Assembly: GCA_033239525.1 (NCBI GenBank) | Contig: BSYO01000026.1 | Span: 248,001-312,000, forward strand | DNA: 64,000 nt | Reading direction: 5' to 3' | Source of the DNA: Nepenthes gracilis | Taxonomy: Eukaryota; Streptophyta; Magnoliopsida; Caryophyllales; Nepenthaceae | Shown here: positions 24,812 to 37,740 of the stretch, piece by piece | How positions within the stretch are numbered: the first letter of the stretch is position 1 | How the letters are laid out: every line of letters starts with the position of its first letter | Translations under genes and position numbers: made by a program | Notes under the pieces: model-generated | What the model was told of the DNA's origin: nothing | Database searches by the model: none | Seen by the model: the letters and a program-made list of their open reading frames with translations, nothing else

Positions 24812-24816
24812 AGTGA
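24812..24816. repeat. Target-site duplication, right copy (AGTGA)
   Basis: AGTGA directly follows the LTR end TTTTTTCA and matches 15,186-15,190 exactly. Confidence 0.9.
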
Positions 24817-26131
24817 TATCCTCATCAACAAAAGAGTAAATATTAAAACTCGGGTTATATATATTTTTACATTATTAAAAATCATACGCTACTATTCAAA
24901 ACTCGTAGAGAGATCATCATACATATAACCTATAATTGGACCAAACAAAATTTTTAACCTACGAATGATAAATTTGAATCTCGATTATTACTATAATATA
25001 TTATGATATGTCATAATATATTTTTATCAATTCTATATAATAGCGTGAATATAATGAAAAAATTTACATAAAAGTGAATAATTTTTTAAAATTTTTAAAA
25101 TTAGAGAAAATATCCTTATTAGAGAAAGTAGCCAATGCATGTGATGTCTGACATATGCATGACAACTTTTTGAAGGGCATACCTCTGCGGATTCTAGTTC
25201 TTTTTTTGTGATTTCTTGAGCTTGATGTGCACACAAGTGATACTCATGCACTAGCTAATTCTGCTACTTGTGTTTGGTATGCACTTGCTAGACATTCATG
25301 CACTGCCTATAGTGTGAATGTCTATATAATTTTTAGGATATTTATTGTGAGAGATTTAAAGAACTCCCTTAGCGGTAGCTCAAGAGAAAAAGAGACAGAA
25401 GAAGAAAGAAAAGATTTTTTCCTCCTGTTTGGGATTTAAATCTTGTTATGACTTTTATCATTATTGGATACGTTATTCTATTTGTTGTTTTAGATATTTT
25501 ATAGATGGTTCTCTTATAATTGTTCAGCTCATATTGTATTTACCTTGATTTACCAATGTTGTGGTAAAACCAAAAAAAGTGTTGAGGTTTGTGTGACCAT
25601 TCTCACATTTTGTAGTAGATTTTTATTTGGATTTAAGATCACATTGTTTTACCCTTCGATTTCTAATGGCTTTCCATGTAAAACTTGTGTGTTGATTTTA
25701 TATGCTTTGATGACGATATTTCATTTCCTCTCGAATTCAAGCAACGGATCCAATAGTTTGATCTTGGTAGAAATTTATTCTTAATTTTACGATTGTGAAA
25801 TTTTATGTACCACCCATACTTCCATTTGATAGCCACACACTTACAGTCTGTGAGCTCAAGTGGTAGATCGCTAAGCGTGCTGAGTGCTTGAGCACCACCC
25901 ACTATGGCTATGAGACTCTGCTCGATCCCAGTGAAGTTACACACATTTTGCATGCATGTAGAAAATCAATTCAGTAGAAGGAATAAAGAACAACAGTTAC
26001 AACACGCATAACTTGTTTTTTTTCTTTTTGGAATCAGTTACTAAGTTACTGCTAATATTCCTGGCACCGGCTAAAGTCAGGTGGATAGAAGAGATGTGAA
26101 ATGAAATGAATGAGATTAGTTGGTGCATGTT
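24817..26131 (+). other. Intergenic, with a possible degraded copia LTR
   Basis: AT-rich, no gene supported. Between about 25,110 and 25,790 the text has features of copia LTRs: a purine-rich GAGAAAAAGAGACAGAAG tract, then TTTACCCTTCGATTTC and GGCTTTCCATGTAAAACTTG. Boundaries and a partner copy were not found, so an LTR is only suspected. Confidence 0.3.
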
Positions 26132-26136
26132 TTTCC

Positions 26137-26985
26137 TATTGAGATTTTAGATCACTCCCGTGTGAAAAATAATCGGAATGAAAAAAGGTCAAAGTAGTTT
26201 TATTTGGTCGGAATGGATGGAAGACCAGAGTGGCTTCACTTAATCGAAATGGAAGAAGGCCAAAGTTGTTTCACTTGGTCAAGAATGGAAGGAGGTCGAG
26301 TGGTTGTACTTGGCTGAAATCGATGAAAGGTTGGAGTGGCTTCACTTAGTCAGAGTAAAAATTTCCTGTGTGAAAAATTCAGAGTGAAACTTCCGAAGAA
26401 CTTCTCGAAACCGGAGAGGTGAAAATTTGGCGAAGTGATTTTCGATAGTAGATATGGACAAGTGGACAATTTGGCATGCGCCAAAAAGTACCTACAAAGT
26501 TAATACATACAGTAGAGTAGATAGTTGACCTTTCAGAGTTCGTAGCCGGCCTTGTAGAGCTGATCAATTGCAAAGTTCAGAGCAGGAAGGCAATTTTGTA
26601 GAGCAGGTGGCAGGTTTTGTAATGCACGCGAAGTTTTTACAAAAGTAGGTGTCGCTCGGGGCATTTTGTATATATTTGGACATTGCTACATTCTTTTAAA
26701 AGTGTAGATAAAAAAAGTGAATAAACATAGAAAAATAAATGAGTAGTACTTTACTCTTGTTCTCTATTATTTGGGTGCTTGTGTAGTTAGGATTCTTGTA
26801 ACCAAAACTTACATAGTAAGATCTTTTGTGGACTAAATATTCCATAATTTTTTTCACTTATTCAAAAGAGAATTTTTACGTAAACTATGTGTTCCAATTC
26901 TCTCTTATCTGTTTATTGTGTGCGTGTGTATTCGTCATTTTTATCCTCTCGGGTTCACTGATAGACCAACATTCCTTCCCTAACA
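26137..26985 (+). repeat. 5' LTR of the Tork-like element
   Basis: 849 bp, TATTGAGATT...CCCTAACA. About five imperfect 36-bp tandem units (26,175-26,355) of the type GAATGGAAGAAGG...TTCACTTGGTC fill its first part. Confidence 0.88.
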
Positions 26986-26986
26986 A

Positions 26987-27000
26987 GTGGTATCAGAGAT
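26987..27000 (+). other. Primer-binding site
   Basis: GTGGTATCAGAGAT follows the LTR end TAACA after one base. This is the standard copia initiator-tRNA site. Confidence 0.9.
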
Positions 27001-27049
27001 AGGTTATTCACATTGATATTAAAATTCATTGAAACTGATAGAGGTGAAA

Positions 27050-27880
27050 AACGAGATGATCTGTTTGAATGGCACAAATTATGATACCTGAAAAAGTAAG
27101 ATGGCTGACCTGCTACTTGTGAAGATAATGCATCTTCCATTGTTCGCCGCACAAAAGCCTAAGACGAAATCAAAGGAAGAGTAGGGTTTTGAGTACAAAT
27201 AGGTTTGTGGCTACATTCGACAATTTGTGGACTACAATGTGTACAATCACATCTGAAATAAGACGGATGCGAAAACATTATGGGAGAAGTTAAAAACTCT
27301 CTATGCTTCTGAGATTGGCAATAATAAGTTGTTTCACTTGAATAAATTAATGCAAGGGAAGTACAATGAAGGAACGCCCATTTTCGATCATCTAAATGAG
27401 TTTCAAGGGCACATTGACCGGCTAAATGACATGGGTATCAGATTTAAATAAGAAGTGTTAGGTTTCTAACTCCTAACAATTTTGCCAAACTCCTGGGAGA
27501 TGATATGGATCACCATAGCCAATACTTATTCAAATGATGTGGTGACCCTGGAAATAGCAAAAGGAGCTATGCCAAACAAGGAGATGAGGAGTCAGTCGTA
27601 AGCATTTTCTTCCTCTCAGCACTCCAACCTACTGGTCACGGAGTCATGGGGAAGGAGTAAAGGGCGTGGCCCAAAGTTTGGAGAGAAAGGCCACAGTAAG
27701 TCCCAATCGAGATTCCAAAACCTCGAGTGTCATTACTGCTAGAAAAAAGGCCACATTAAGAAATATTGTTACAAATAAAAACGTGACAATAATAGAGAAG
27801 GTAAAGAGAATAAAATCAAAAAGTGACGAGGTGAGGAGAAGACCTCAGTCTCAATCATCACCTGAGGAGATCTCTTATTA
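27050..27880 (+). pseudogene. Copia gag relic
   Basis: The reading starts with ICLNGTNYDT, followed by MADLLLVKIMHLPLF, TLWEKLKTLYASEIGNNKLF and FDHLNEFQGHIDRLNDMGI, the usual Tork gag order. It ends with a zinc knuckle CHYC...KKGHIKKYC (27,725-27,775), in which one codon is a stop. Several TAG, TAA and TGA codons and at least one frameshift interrupt it. It encoded the particle protein of this element. Confidence 0.82.
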
Positions 27881-30800
27881 ACTTGTGACATAGATGATGT
27901 GGTAAACTTCATCGATCACGAGTCCAACTCGGTGGTAGATACAAATGCTTCACTCCATGCCAGATTTAGAAGGAGATTGTTCATATCTTATACTTCAAGA
28001 GATTTTGGAGTGATAAGGATGAAAAATAAAAGAACGTCCTAAGTCGTTGGCAAAGGTGACATATCGCCTGTCAACAACAATGGGATGAGATTGTTGTTGT
28101 GCCTGATATTTGGTTAAATATAATTTCAGCCAACACACATGACCATGAAGGATATCGTAATACCTTCTGTGAAGGAGTATAGAGATTGACTAAAGAGTCT
28201 CTAGTCATTGTCCTTGAAAAGAAGGTCTCCGGTCTATATGTAGTGCAAGCCTTTACTGTAGCTGGAGAGGTGAATGTTGCTAGTAGTGAAGGGTTCTCAA
28301 ATTTGTGGTACCGTTTGTTGGGTCACATGAGTGAAAAAGAGTTGAACAACCTAGTCAAGAAGGGCCTCACTCTAGAACTAAATGAGGTGAACCTGAAGAC
28401 TTGCCCTCACTGTATGGCGGGGAAGTAGCAACATGTCTCATTCAATGGAGACTCGTTCACCAAAAAGGCTAAACCACTTAAATCAGTACACACTGATGTG
28501 TGTAGGTCATTTAAAAAGAAGTCATTTGGAGAAGTACAATACTTTATCTTGTTCATTGATGATTATTCAAGGAAGTTGTGGGTTTACCCACTTAAGACCA
28601 ATGATCGAATCCTCAAAGTATTTGAACATTTTCATACTCTGATTGAACGACAAATGGGGAGGAGATTGAAATACATTCGAAGTGATAATGACGGTGAGTA
28701 CATCGGAGCTTTTGATATCTATTGTCAATCTCATGGTATTCAATACCAGAAGACACCATTGAAAATGCCGTAATTGAATGGGGTGACCGAGCAGATAAAT
28801 AGCACATTGATGGAGCGAGTTAGATGTGTACTCTCTATAGTAAGCTCCCCAAAACATTTTGGGCAGAGGCCTTGAGAACCGCTGCCTATGTCATCAATAG
28901 ATCACCGTTCGGCCGACTAAATGGAGAAATCCCAGAGAAGATGTGGTCTAGGAAAGAAGTGTTCTATGACCACCTCAGGGTATTTGAGGGCAAAACCTTC
29001 ATCCACGTCCCAAAAGATGAAAGGATAAAGTTGGAGTAAAAAATAATGCAATGTTTCTTCATAGATTATGTGGAAGATGAGTTGGGATTTAGGCTCTACT
29101 ACCCAATTGATGGAAAACTTGTTATATCAAGGGATGTGGTGTTTGTCGAGAATGAAACTATTGATGATATCAGCAAAGAAAAGAAGACCATGTCTGACAC
29201 CGATCAGACTGATAAGACGAGTGATGATATTATCCGACCAGTACCTCTTCGACAGGAGACTGACAGCCAATGTGTGACCAGAGAAGACAGTGAAGAGATA
29301 CCAATGCCGGATGAAGATAAGAACAGCAAAAATGTTGTGGAGCTGATTGAGATCATTCCTGTCAAACAATCTTTAAGAGACTGACGGCCATCTGTTTGCC
29401 TGTCTCCCAGTGAGTATGTCTTACTCATTGATGGCAGGGAGCGAGAAAGCTTTAGAGAAGTTATGGGAGGTGAAAACTATGCGGAATGAATGGAAGCCAT
29501 GTAGAATGAGATGGATTCATTATATGAGAACTATACATTCAAGCTGGCTAAATTACCCAAAGGGAAAAGAACCCTGAAGAACAAGTGGGTCTTCCGTTTG
29601 AAGACCGATGAGAGCACCTTGCTACCGAAGTATAAGGCACGACTGGTGGTGAAAGGATTTAACCAATGAAAGGGCGTCGATTTTGATGAGATATTCACCC
29701 ATGTTCTAAAAATGTTTTCTATCCGAGTGGTGCTCAATTTGGCCATCATCCTTCACTTAGAGGTGGAACAATTGGATGTGCGAACGGTTTTTCTACTCAG
29801 TAATCTCGAGGAGGAGATTTACATGGAGCAGCCGAAAGGATTCTGAGATAAGGAAAAGGAACACCTGGTGTGTCGTCTGAAGAAAAAGTTATATGGGCTC
29901 AAACATGTACTGAAGCAATGGTATAAGAAGTTCGGGTTTGTTATGGTGGATTAAGGCTACTAGATGACTACTTCGGATAACTGCGTTTTTGTTCAAGAGG
30001 TTTTAGAAGATGATTTTGTCATTCTCCTACTCTATATGGATGATATGCTGATCGTTGGGCATAATATCTCTTGGATCACCAAATTGAAGCAATAACTTTG
30101 AAAATCCTTTGCCATAAAGGATTTGGGGCCGACAAAATAGATTTTGGGTATCAGAATATTTTACGACCGCAAGACTAGGAGATTGTGGATGTACCAGGAA
30201 AATTATGTCTCTCGAATCACCAAATTGAAGCAATAACTTAGAAAATCCTATGCCATAAAGGATTTGGGACCCGCAAAGTAGATTCTGGGTATCAGAATAT
30301 TTTGAGATCGCAATACAAAGAAATTATGAATGTTCCAGGAAAGTTATGTAGAGAAGGTACTCCAACACTTCAATATGGACAAGTCCAAACCGATGAACAC
30401 TCTACTGGCGAGTCACTTCAGATTAAGTAGTCAGCAGTGTCCGACCTCAGATGTTGAAAAAGCTAGCATGAGAAGTGTACACTACTCGTCAGTCGTGGGA
30501 AGCCTAATGTACTCTATGGTCTGTTCCAGGCCAGACATCACACATGCTGTCGGCACAATTAGCCGATTTCTTTCGAATCCTGGTAAGCAACATTGGTTAA
30601 TAGTGAAATTGATATTAAGATATCTCCGGAGGACTTTCAAGATGTGTCTATACTTTAAAAGTGACAAGCCTCTGTTGGTAAGATACACTGATGTTGGTAT
30701 GGTCGTGATGTTGACTCCTGAAAGTCTACTTGTGAATATCTGGTCAAGTTCGTCGGAGGAGCTTTTTCTTAGCAGTTGAAACGGCAGAGATGTGTTAATC

Positions 30801-31110
30801 TTTCAACCACTAAGGTAGAGTTTATTACCGTAACTGATGCCGGTAAGGAGATCCTATGGATGAAGAAGTTCATCCGATAACTTGGCTTTGAATAAGAGAA
30901 GTACATGGTACTTTATAATAGCAAAGTACTATACACCTCTATAGGAGCTCCTTATTCCACTCAATATCGAAATATATTGATATTTGATATTATTGGGTGA
31001 GATATGTTATTGACATGAGATTACTATCACTCGAAAAAGTCCGAACCGAGGAGAATTGGTCAGATATGATGACCAAGATGCAACCAAAGGAGAAACTTAA
31101 AACTTGCTAC
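27881..31110 (+). pseudogene. Copia pol relic (protease, integrase, RT, RNase H)
   Basis: The pre-integrase finger LWYRLLGHMSEKELNNLVKK and CPHCMAGK lies at 28,300-28,426. The integrase core follows with HTDVC, FIDDYSRKLWVYPLK and RSDNDGEY (28,490-28,700), then KLPKTFWAEALRTAAYVINR (28,841). Reverse transcriptase runs from about 29,540 with KGKRTLKNKWVFRLK and ends with an intact-looking YMDD at 30,033-30,044. A tandem duplication of about 141 bp follows it. RNase H includes SRPDITHAVGTISRFLSNPG (30,530-30,590) and TKVEFITVTDAGKEILWMKK. Stops and shifts are frequent. Confidence 0.85.
30068..30350 (+). repeat. 141-bp tandem duplication inside reverse transcriptase
   Basis: The units are 30,068-30,208 and 30,209-30,350. 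Both read ATCACCAAATTGAAGCAATA near the start and CCAGGAAA(A/G)TTATGT at the end. The period is 47 codons, so it keeps frame. The units differ at many sites, so the duplication is not recent. Confidence 0.9.
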
Positions 31111-31161
31111 TGTATGGCTGAACTGACAAATTTTGTTCTCCCACGGTCGTAAGAAAAAGTT

Positions 31162-31977
31162 TATTGAGATTTTAGGTCACTCCCGTGTGAAAAGTGACCG
31201 GAATAGAAGAAGGTTGGAGTGGTTTCACTTAGTCAGAATGGATGGAAGGTCGGAGTAGCTTTACTTGGCCAGAATAGAAGAAGGTCAAAATGGTTACACT
31301 TGGCCAAAATTGATGAAAGGCCGAAATAACTTCACTTAGTCGGAGTGAAAATTTCCTGTGCGGAAAATCTGGAGTGGAACTTCTGGAGAACTTCTCAAAG
31401 CCGGAGAGGTAAAAATTTGGCTAAGTGATTTTCGGTAACAGACATGGGTAGGTGGACAATCTGACATACGCCGAAAGTATCTACAAAGTTAGTACATGCA
31501 GCAGAGTAAATAGTTGACCTTCCAAAGTTGATAACCAACCTTGCAGAGTTAGTCAATTGTAAAGTTTCAAACAGGAAGGCAACTTTGCAGAGCAGGTGGC
31601 AGGCTTTGCAGTACATGCAAACGTTTTTGCAAGAGTAGGTGCCACCCGGAGCATTTGTATATATATGTGTACATTGTTGCATTCTTTAGAAGTGTAAAGA
31701 AAAAGAGTGAAGAAATACAAAAAACTAAGGAATAGTGCTTTACTCTTATTCTCTGTTCTTCGGATGCTTATGTAGTCAGGATTTTTGTAACCAAAATTTA
31801 TATTATGAAATCTTTTGTGGATTAAGTATTCTATGATTTTTTTTTTCTTTTATTCAGAAGAAGGTTTTCATATAAAAGGTGTGTTCTAATTCTCTTCTAT
31901 CTCTTTATTGTGTGCGTGTACATTCGTTATCTTTATCCCATCAATTTCACTGATAGACCGACATTCCTTCCCTAACA
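31162..31977 (+). repeat. 3' LTR of the Tork-like element
   Basis: 816 bp, TATTGAGATT...CCCTAACA, aligned with 26,137-26,985. It has about four of the 36-bp units where the 5' LTR has five, which explains most of the 33-bp size difference. An A/G-rich tract (about 31,150-31,161) precedes it as polypurine tract. Confidence 0.88.
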
Positions 31978-34900
31978 TTCCCTCCCTTTGTCTTTTCTTT
32001 GAACCTCTTTCATTCCTTTTGTTTTCTCACCTCCCTTCTCATTTTCCCTCTAGTTTCCTTTCTTCTCTTTAATATTTGTGGGTCCCCTCCTTGTAAGATT
32101 TCGAATTCTAACTTGGACCAACACAGAAAAATCAAATAGATTGAGCATAATATTTATGTAAATAAATATAAAAAATAATATTAAATCAATATTTTTTAAA
32201 AATAGATGGTACATATGATCAATTAAAAAGTTTTTGAAGATCGTTTCTATTTTGCTGATAAGTCTCTTGATAGATATCAATTAATCAACTTATCAGTATT
32301 TGTGGCCCGTTATCAAATCCTAGAAATGACAAGCCTACCTACAAAACTATGGCCCCTTAATATGAGTGTGAATGACTCTTTTCTTGTGCAATTTATCTTC
32401 AACTCTCTGCATTCTCAATATGGAATACCTTAACTGCACTCTAATATTATAAAGGATAGGTAAAATGTGAATAAATTAGAATGTATGCTTGTCCAATTCT
32501 TGACAAGGTTTAGTAACAAGGACATCATTGCATGTGTTGATGATTTTTCATGTTTTCTCCATAATGTTTAAGTTTATTGATTAATATTAATAATGATGAA
32601 AGCTATATTTGAAAAGACATTGTTGTCTTATAGACACTTCTTATTTTATATTTAAGTCAAATTATGTACTAAAATTTTGGAATCCAAATGGAACCACACA
32701 ATTTATAATATGCAATTATTATTACTTATAGATTATTTAATTATAGTATTATAATTATTAAATTACGAAGGTTGGAATGATGTATATCTGTAGTTATCTT
32801 AATCTTTTAACAAATATATTATCGTTATATGGGTCAAGTAAGAGAATATTAAAATTGTCCAACATAAAATGATAAATAAATAGTTATTTATTGAGATATT
32901 CAAATGTCACAATTTTATATAATTTAGTTATAATTTTATTAGAAAAACTATTTTTATAGTGAACTATCTTTAGAAAAAATAATACCATTGAAATAATTAA
33001 ATAACTAGTTTTCTTACCTGTGATAGATGACAATTTCAAACCGATCACATGTAAGGTAAGTTAGGAATAAGTTTATCAAGAATACATCGTAGTATCAAAC
33101 CATTGATTTTAATATGGTTGTTAGGATATAAAACAACCATCAAGAAGAGATTGCACCATACCAACTGCATGTGCCATGATGGATTATTGACATAAAGTTA
33201 GGTTCTAAAACCCAAATCGTGATGCTCCATAAAATATCATTGGTAGCTTCACAACGAAAATATAAAGGCATTTGTCCCAAAATACATTCAAATTTACACA
33301 AATTTGACATTTAAATTCTTGAACCTGTTCAATTCGAATCCTAATACAACACCACCGCCATAATCATACTACTATCTATTAATATGGTACAAAAAATAAA
33401 AAAGCTATATATGGCCCCTCGGCTCTTCTGTATCAAATTATACATACAAATTATATTTAACAAGACTTAAACTATTTTCAACAAGATTACCAAATACATT
33501 ATAAAATATTATAATATGGCTATCCTCCACAACGTACACCCACTGATCCAACACTTGCACGAAGTCTAAGCCTACTATCAGAAAGGTTGACAACACAATA
33601 TAAGCTAAAAGATCAACGAATAAATGTGAGGCAAAACACTAAACAAGATTATCAAAAATATGCAAAGGAATAAATAAATCAAGGGTAGACTTGTTGATCA
33701 AAGTGAATATATGAAGGCCAGTTTATTTTTTGCCCCATAAATTAGGATTATACTCTATTAGTTAAACTCATAGGTGGGATATTTACATGTCATTCCTATA
33801 GATGAGACTTGCCTATTTATTATTTATGGGTAGACATTATATGATCTTATCTTAATATATTTTAACATGTCATAATTTATATATTTTGTCAATTCTTTAT
33901 GAAAATATCTATGAAATATAAATATTTTCTAGAATTTGAAAAATAAAAGGATTAACATAACTTTATTATAAAGATTTTATCAATTTGTTAAAGAAAAATG
34001 ACATACAAGACAATATTCTTTAGTAACTTTTATGATTTTTAAAGAATTATCATAAACATGCCAAAAGACTTTAAAATTTGAAAAATATAAGAATCAAAGG
34101 CCATGGTCGGGGCCGGATACATGTTGATAATAGTGGAGTCAATTGACCCCACTCAAACATATATATATATATATATATATAATTATTATTGTTATTATTA
34201 TTGTTATTAAAAATCTTACTAAATATTTTAATTGGTCATATAAAATTTATCTAATGATCATTATGATCCATTTTTATTTATAAAATTAGTTAAATTTTAG
34301 CAAATTTATTTTATAAATTATAAAAACATAATGATCTTAAATTTATTGTGCTAAAAAATTTAAAAATATTAAAATGTTGACCCACTAAAAGGCCGTGTGT
34401 AAAAGCTAAACCTCATAAGAGACATAGTTAAAAACATGTATGGAATAAAAAGATATAAATCTCATATTTTAGGTAGGCAGGAGAGAGATATCTTAAAATT
34501 GCAGCATAAAATTAAGAAATGTACTTAGAATTAAATTTCCATAACTTAATTGTTAAAGATTCCTTAATGGTTATTCCAAAATCTCTTCATTCTTCTCCTT
34601 TTCTCTCTTCTTCTCCTCTTTTCTTTCTCCAATCTTTCTAAAATTGGCTTAAATCACTTATATACGTAGATTAATACACGAATATCGATTATACACCCAT
34701 TAAATATAAGAATATTAATAGGTGACACACGCGGCATATGTGTGGCCTCTCATGTGCCCAACCTCTAGAATCAATGCACCAACTCCTATTATAGATGCAT
34801 TAGGTATGACCACTGCTACTAAGCACACACAAGTTGCACTCCCGCACACCTAAGGTGCTGCTCTATTTTTTTGCACACAAGCATAGATAACATATTTATC

Positions 34901-35739
34901 AAGTGCCAACTCAATAATCCAACACTTACAACCTCATCCGAACCAACACCATTCTTAATAATTTATTCAATTATTTTAATTTAAATATTATAATTTTTAA
35001 TTAATATTTAGATTATACATTTATTTACTCCTTATAAAAATTTTAGTATCAAAATTTACATAGCTTAATGAAAAAATAAATAAATATACTTCTCGTAAAT
35101 CTTATTTTCCTGCTCCCTTGTGGATTTCTTGGAAGAAAGGTTTCTCCACATTATTTTGACCAAAAGAATAACTTTTATGCAAGTTCTTAATCTTATCTTT
35201 CTAAAATTTTAACCAATTATTCAATATACGTCAAATTCTCACTAATCCTCAAAGGTAATGTTGGATGATGTGCAGTGACATAAATGTACTTGCAAAGCAT
35301 CGGTGAAAAATATTATGAAAATCTATCAAATTAGGAAATAAGGGTAATCTTGTATGCCACTTTTTTTATTCTCTCTAAGATCTAAAATGGCCCAACAAAT
35401 CTTAATTTATATTTTTCTTTAACTTTTAAAATCTCAACACTCTATTAGATAGAGATATTTTTAAGAATATATAATCCCTAACTTTAACACCAAGTTTGGA
35501 CTTCTTGTAGTCAACATGATTTTTTTATTGGCTTTGAGAAACACAAAATCAGTCTTGGATCAAATTGAGATTTGCCATTGTCTTTCAAATTACTTCTAGC
35601 CCTAAGAGCCTCAATCTCCATTTTCTTTCCAATTGAAAAAGAAATGAAATTTTCTTCCATAAAATGATTCAACAAATACTATACCGATATTTGTTTAATA
35701 ACTATTATTTTCAAAAATTTGGCTTATGACAAATAGTCA
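31978..35739. other. AT-rich intergenic stretch, no supported gene
   Basis: No open frame with a recognisable domain. There is an (AT)n then (ATT)n tract at 34,159-34,210 and a CT-rich block near 34,570-34,640. From about 35,100 to 35,740 the minus strand may hold further decayed gypsy pol text next to the integrase relic, too eroded to assign. Confidence 0.4.
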
Positions 35740-36150
35740 TTATAATTTTTTTTCATCTCTAAAATGAAAGTTCTCAACATATCTTCTAAAACGTGAATAG
35801 TTTACTTTGACTATCTATCTATTTGCGGGTAAAAGGCATACTAAACTTCAACTATGTGTCTATCTCTTTGTGTAGATTCTCCCAAAATATGGACAGAAGT
35901 CTTCACTATTGGTTTCACATAATCGAAGTCGAAACTCCATGGAATCATATTATCTTATTAATGCACAGCCTTGCCAAACGATCTCCCAAGAATATATCCT
36001 AATAATAATGAAATGTCCCGACTTCATTAATTAATCATCAATCATCCAAATAATATCATGATTATTCGATGCCTTTGGCTATCCTATTATGAAATCCATC
36101 ATTAAGTGCTCCTACTTCCAACTAAAAGTCAAGATTTGTTGCAAATGTCC
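35740..36150 (-). pseudogene. Ty3/gypsy integrase core relic
   Basis: Read on the minus strand from about 36,130: WKWEHLMMDFIIG, then IIWMIDD, MKSGHF, then further on AFYPQIDRQSK and LEDMLRTFIL. This is the order of the chromovirus-type gypsy integrase core, where the family has MDF, DRLTKSAHF, FHPQTDGQSE and LEDMLR. Stops and frameshifts are numerous. No LTR or other domain can be tied to it with confidence. Confidence 0.7.
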
Positions 36151-37119
36151 TAATGACTTCTTATGTTTGCCTTTTGGTAAAATCCAAACCCCAAGATTTA
36201 TATAATAATATTGAATTTAACTAAATTAGTGTCATTCAAATTATTTACGTGTTTGAGTTAAAAATTAACTATTTTAGATAGAATCATTGTGCCTGAGATA
36301 TATTTAAAAGAAACTCGTGTGTGTTCTTTTAAAAATAGTGGCTCCTGAGGCATGTATGTAAGGTGCTCATGCACAGGCTTCTTTAGCCCTCTACATTATT
36401 AATAGAAAGAAGTATTTATGTTTGATCCGTATATGATCGACACTCATACAGCAGTTTATTATAAATAGGCCTTCTGACTAGTTATGCGTATTTACTCGTG
36501 GACTTCTATGAGGAGAGAGAGAGAGCGAAAAGACAACAAGAGAGTGAACAAGAGAGAGGAAGTAGAAAGTGAATACAATAAAATTTTTAATAAATTTAAG
36601 CAAATATTCAATAATTTTAAGTGAAATTAAGCACATCTAAATTTATTTCTTTCTTTTTTATTAAATTTTATTTTTAAAGTCTTTTAACATTTTTTATTCA
36701 AATGCTCAAATATGTAATGTTTCCTTACTTAGATTATATCTTACATACACATTAGTATGATTTTCATTCCATGAGATTTTGAAGGCTTATATCTTGATTT
36801 TAAACATGTTGTCTTAAAATTCTAAGAATCTTCAATAATTTATTCTTACATATCTATTTTGTACTAGAAATTTGATAAAACTCTATTTTAATTTTGATAA
36901 AGATAATTGTTTCTTCAAATTTGAGAAAAATTTATATATTTATATTTTAATATAGAGTTTTCTATTTTAATTTAGTAAAAATTATTATAAATAATTAATA
37001 AAATATATTGTAACATATCTTAATATATTATTTAAAAATTAAAAGTTGAACATAATATTCACAATTCAAAAATTTGGTATTTAACCCTAACTATAAAGAT
37101 AATTGTATCATGGAATGAA
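36151..37119. other. AT-rich intergenic stretch
   Basis: Nothing coding is seen. A short (GA)n tract lies near 36,512-36,530. Confidence 0.4.
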
Positions 37120-37740
37120 TGGCTGAAGTAATAGACCAGATGGTCCAAAGCCAACCTAATCTTGAAATAGCAGTGTTGAATTTGGAAACTTCTCAAATGA
37201 CTTATGATTGGTTTACCAATTAATGTGCGTTAGAATTTTTAGGTAATTTGAATCTAACAAAAGCTAAAATTTAAACCCGCAATAGTGAGAAACTTTTGAG
37301 GTTATCAACTATCTTAAGGAAGATGATGTGAAGGAGAGGATCTCATAAGAGGTGGCAATCCGATGATAAGGGATGGGGGATGGGAGCTAAAATCCAAGGC
37401 ACATTAAGCAAGCAACAAAAATCAATGCTCGTGTAACCTCATAGTAGAAAATTCAATAGAGGAAGGACTCATTAAAAGCAAATAGGAGTCTGCTTCAATT
37501 ATGGCTAATTTAGTTATATTATCAAGGAATGCCCTTATCCCTTGAGGTAAATAGTTAGGAAACTAAATGTCTTGGAGAAAGTTTTTGTAGTAATGACCAA
37601 TGATGTAGATGCATCTTCTTTAGTAGTAGAAGGTAAGTTTTTAATTTTTGAGACTTAACCACATACATTATTGGATCTAGGATCTATATATTTATTTGCA
37701 TCTCCTAAGTTTATATATCATTTACATTTACTGTCAAAGA
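37120..37740 (+). pseudogene. Ty3/gypsy gag-protease relic
   Basis: On the plus strand the text reads as the C-terminal part of gypsy gag, with a decayed zinc knuckle CFNYG...IIKECPYP (about 37,494-37,540), followed by a protease-like segment with HTLLDLGSIYLFASPKFI (37,660-37,715), matching the family pattern of a short beta strand, D-(S/L)-G-(S/A) and ...SFIS. The catalytic triad is altered to DLG. The orientation is opposite to the integrase relic at 35,740-36,150, so they are separate insertions. Confidence 0.6.

Larger units (their letters stand above)
26137..31977 (+). mobile_element. Full-length Tork-like Ty1/copia retrotransposon (inactivated)
   Basis: 5.8 kb with two LTRs of about 0.82-0.85 kb, an exact initiator-tRNA primer site, gag, and pol in copia order. 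Many stops and frameshifts are spread along it. The LTRs start TATTGAG, probably TGTTGAG changed before insertion, since both share it. A target-site duplication is not clean: TTCC precedes the 5' LTR (26,133-26,136) and follows the 3' LTR (31,978-31,981). It belongs to the same family as the gag-integrase relic at 3,725-5,112. Confidence 0.88.
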
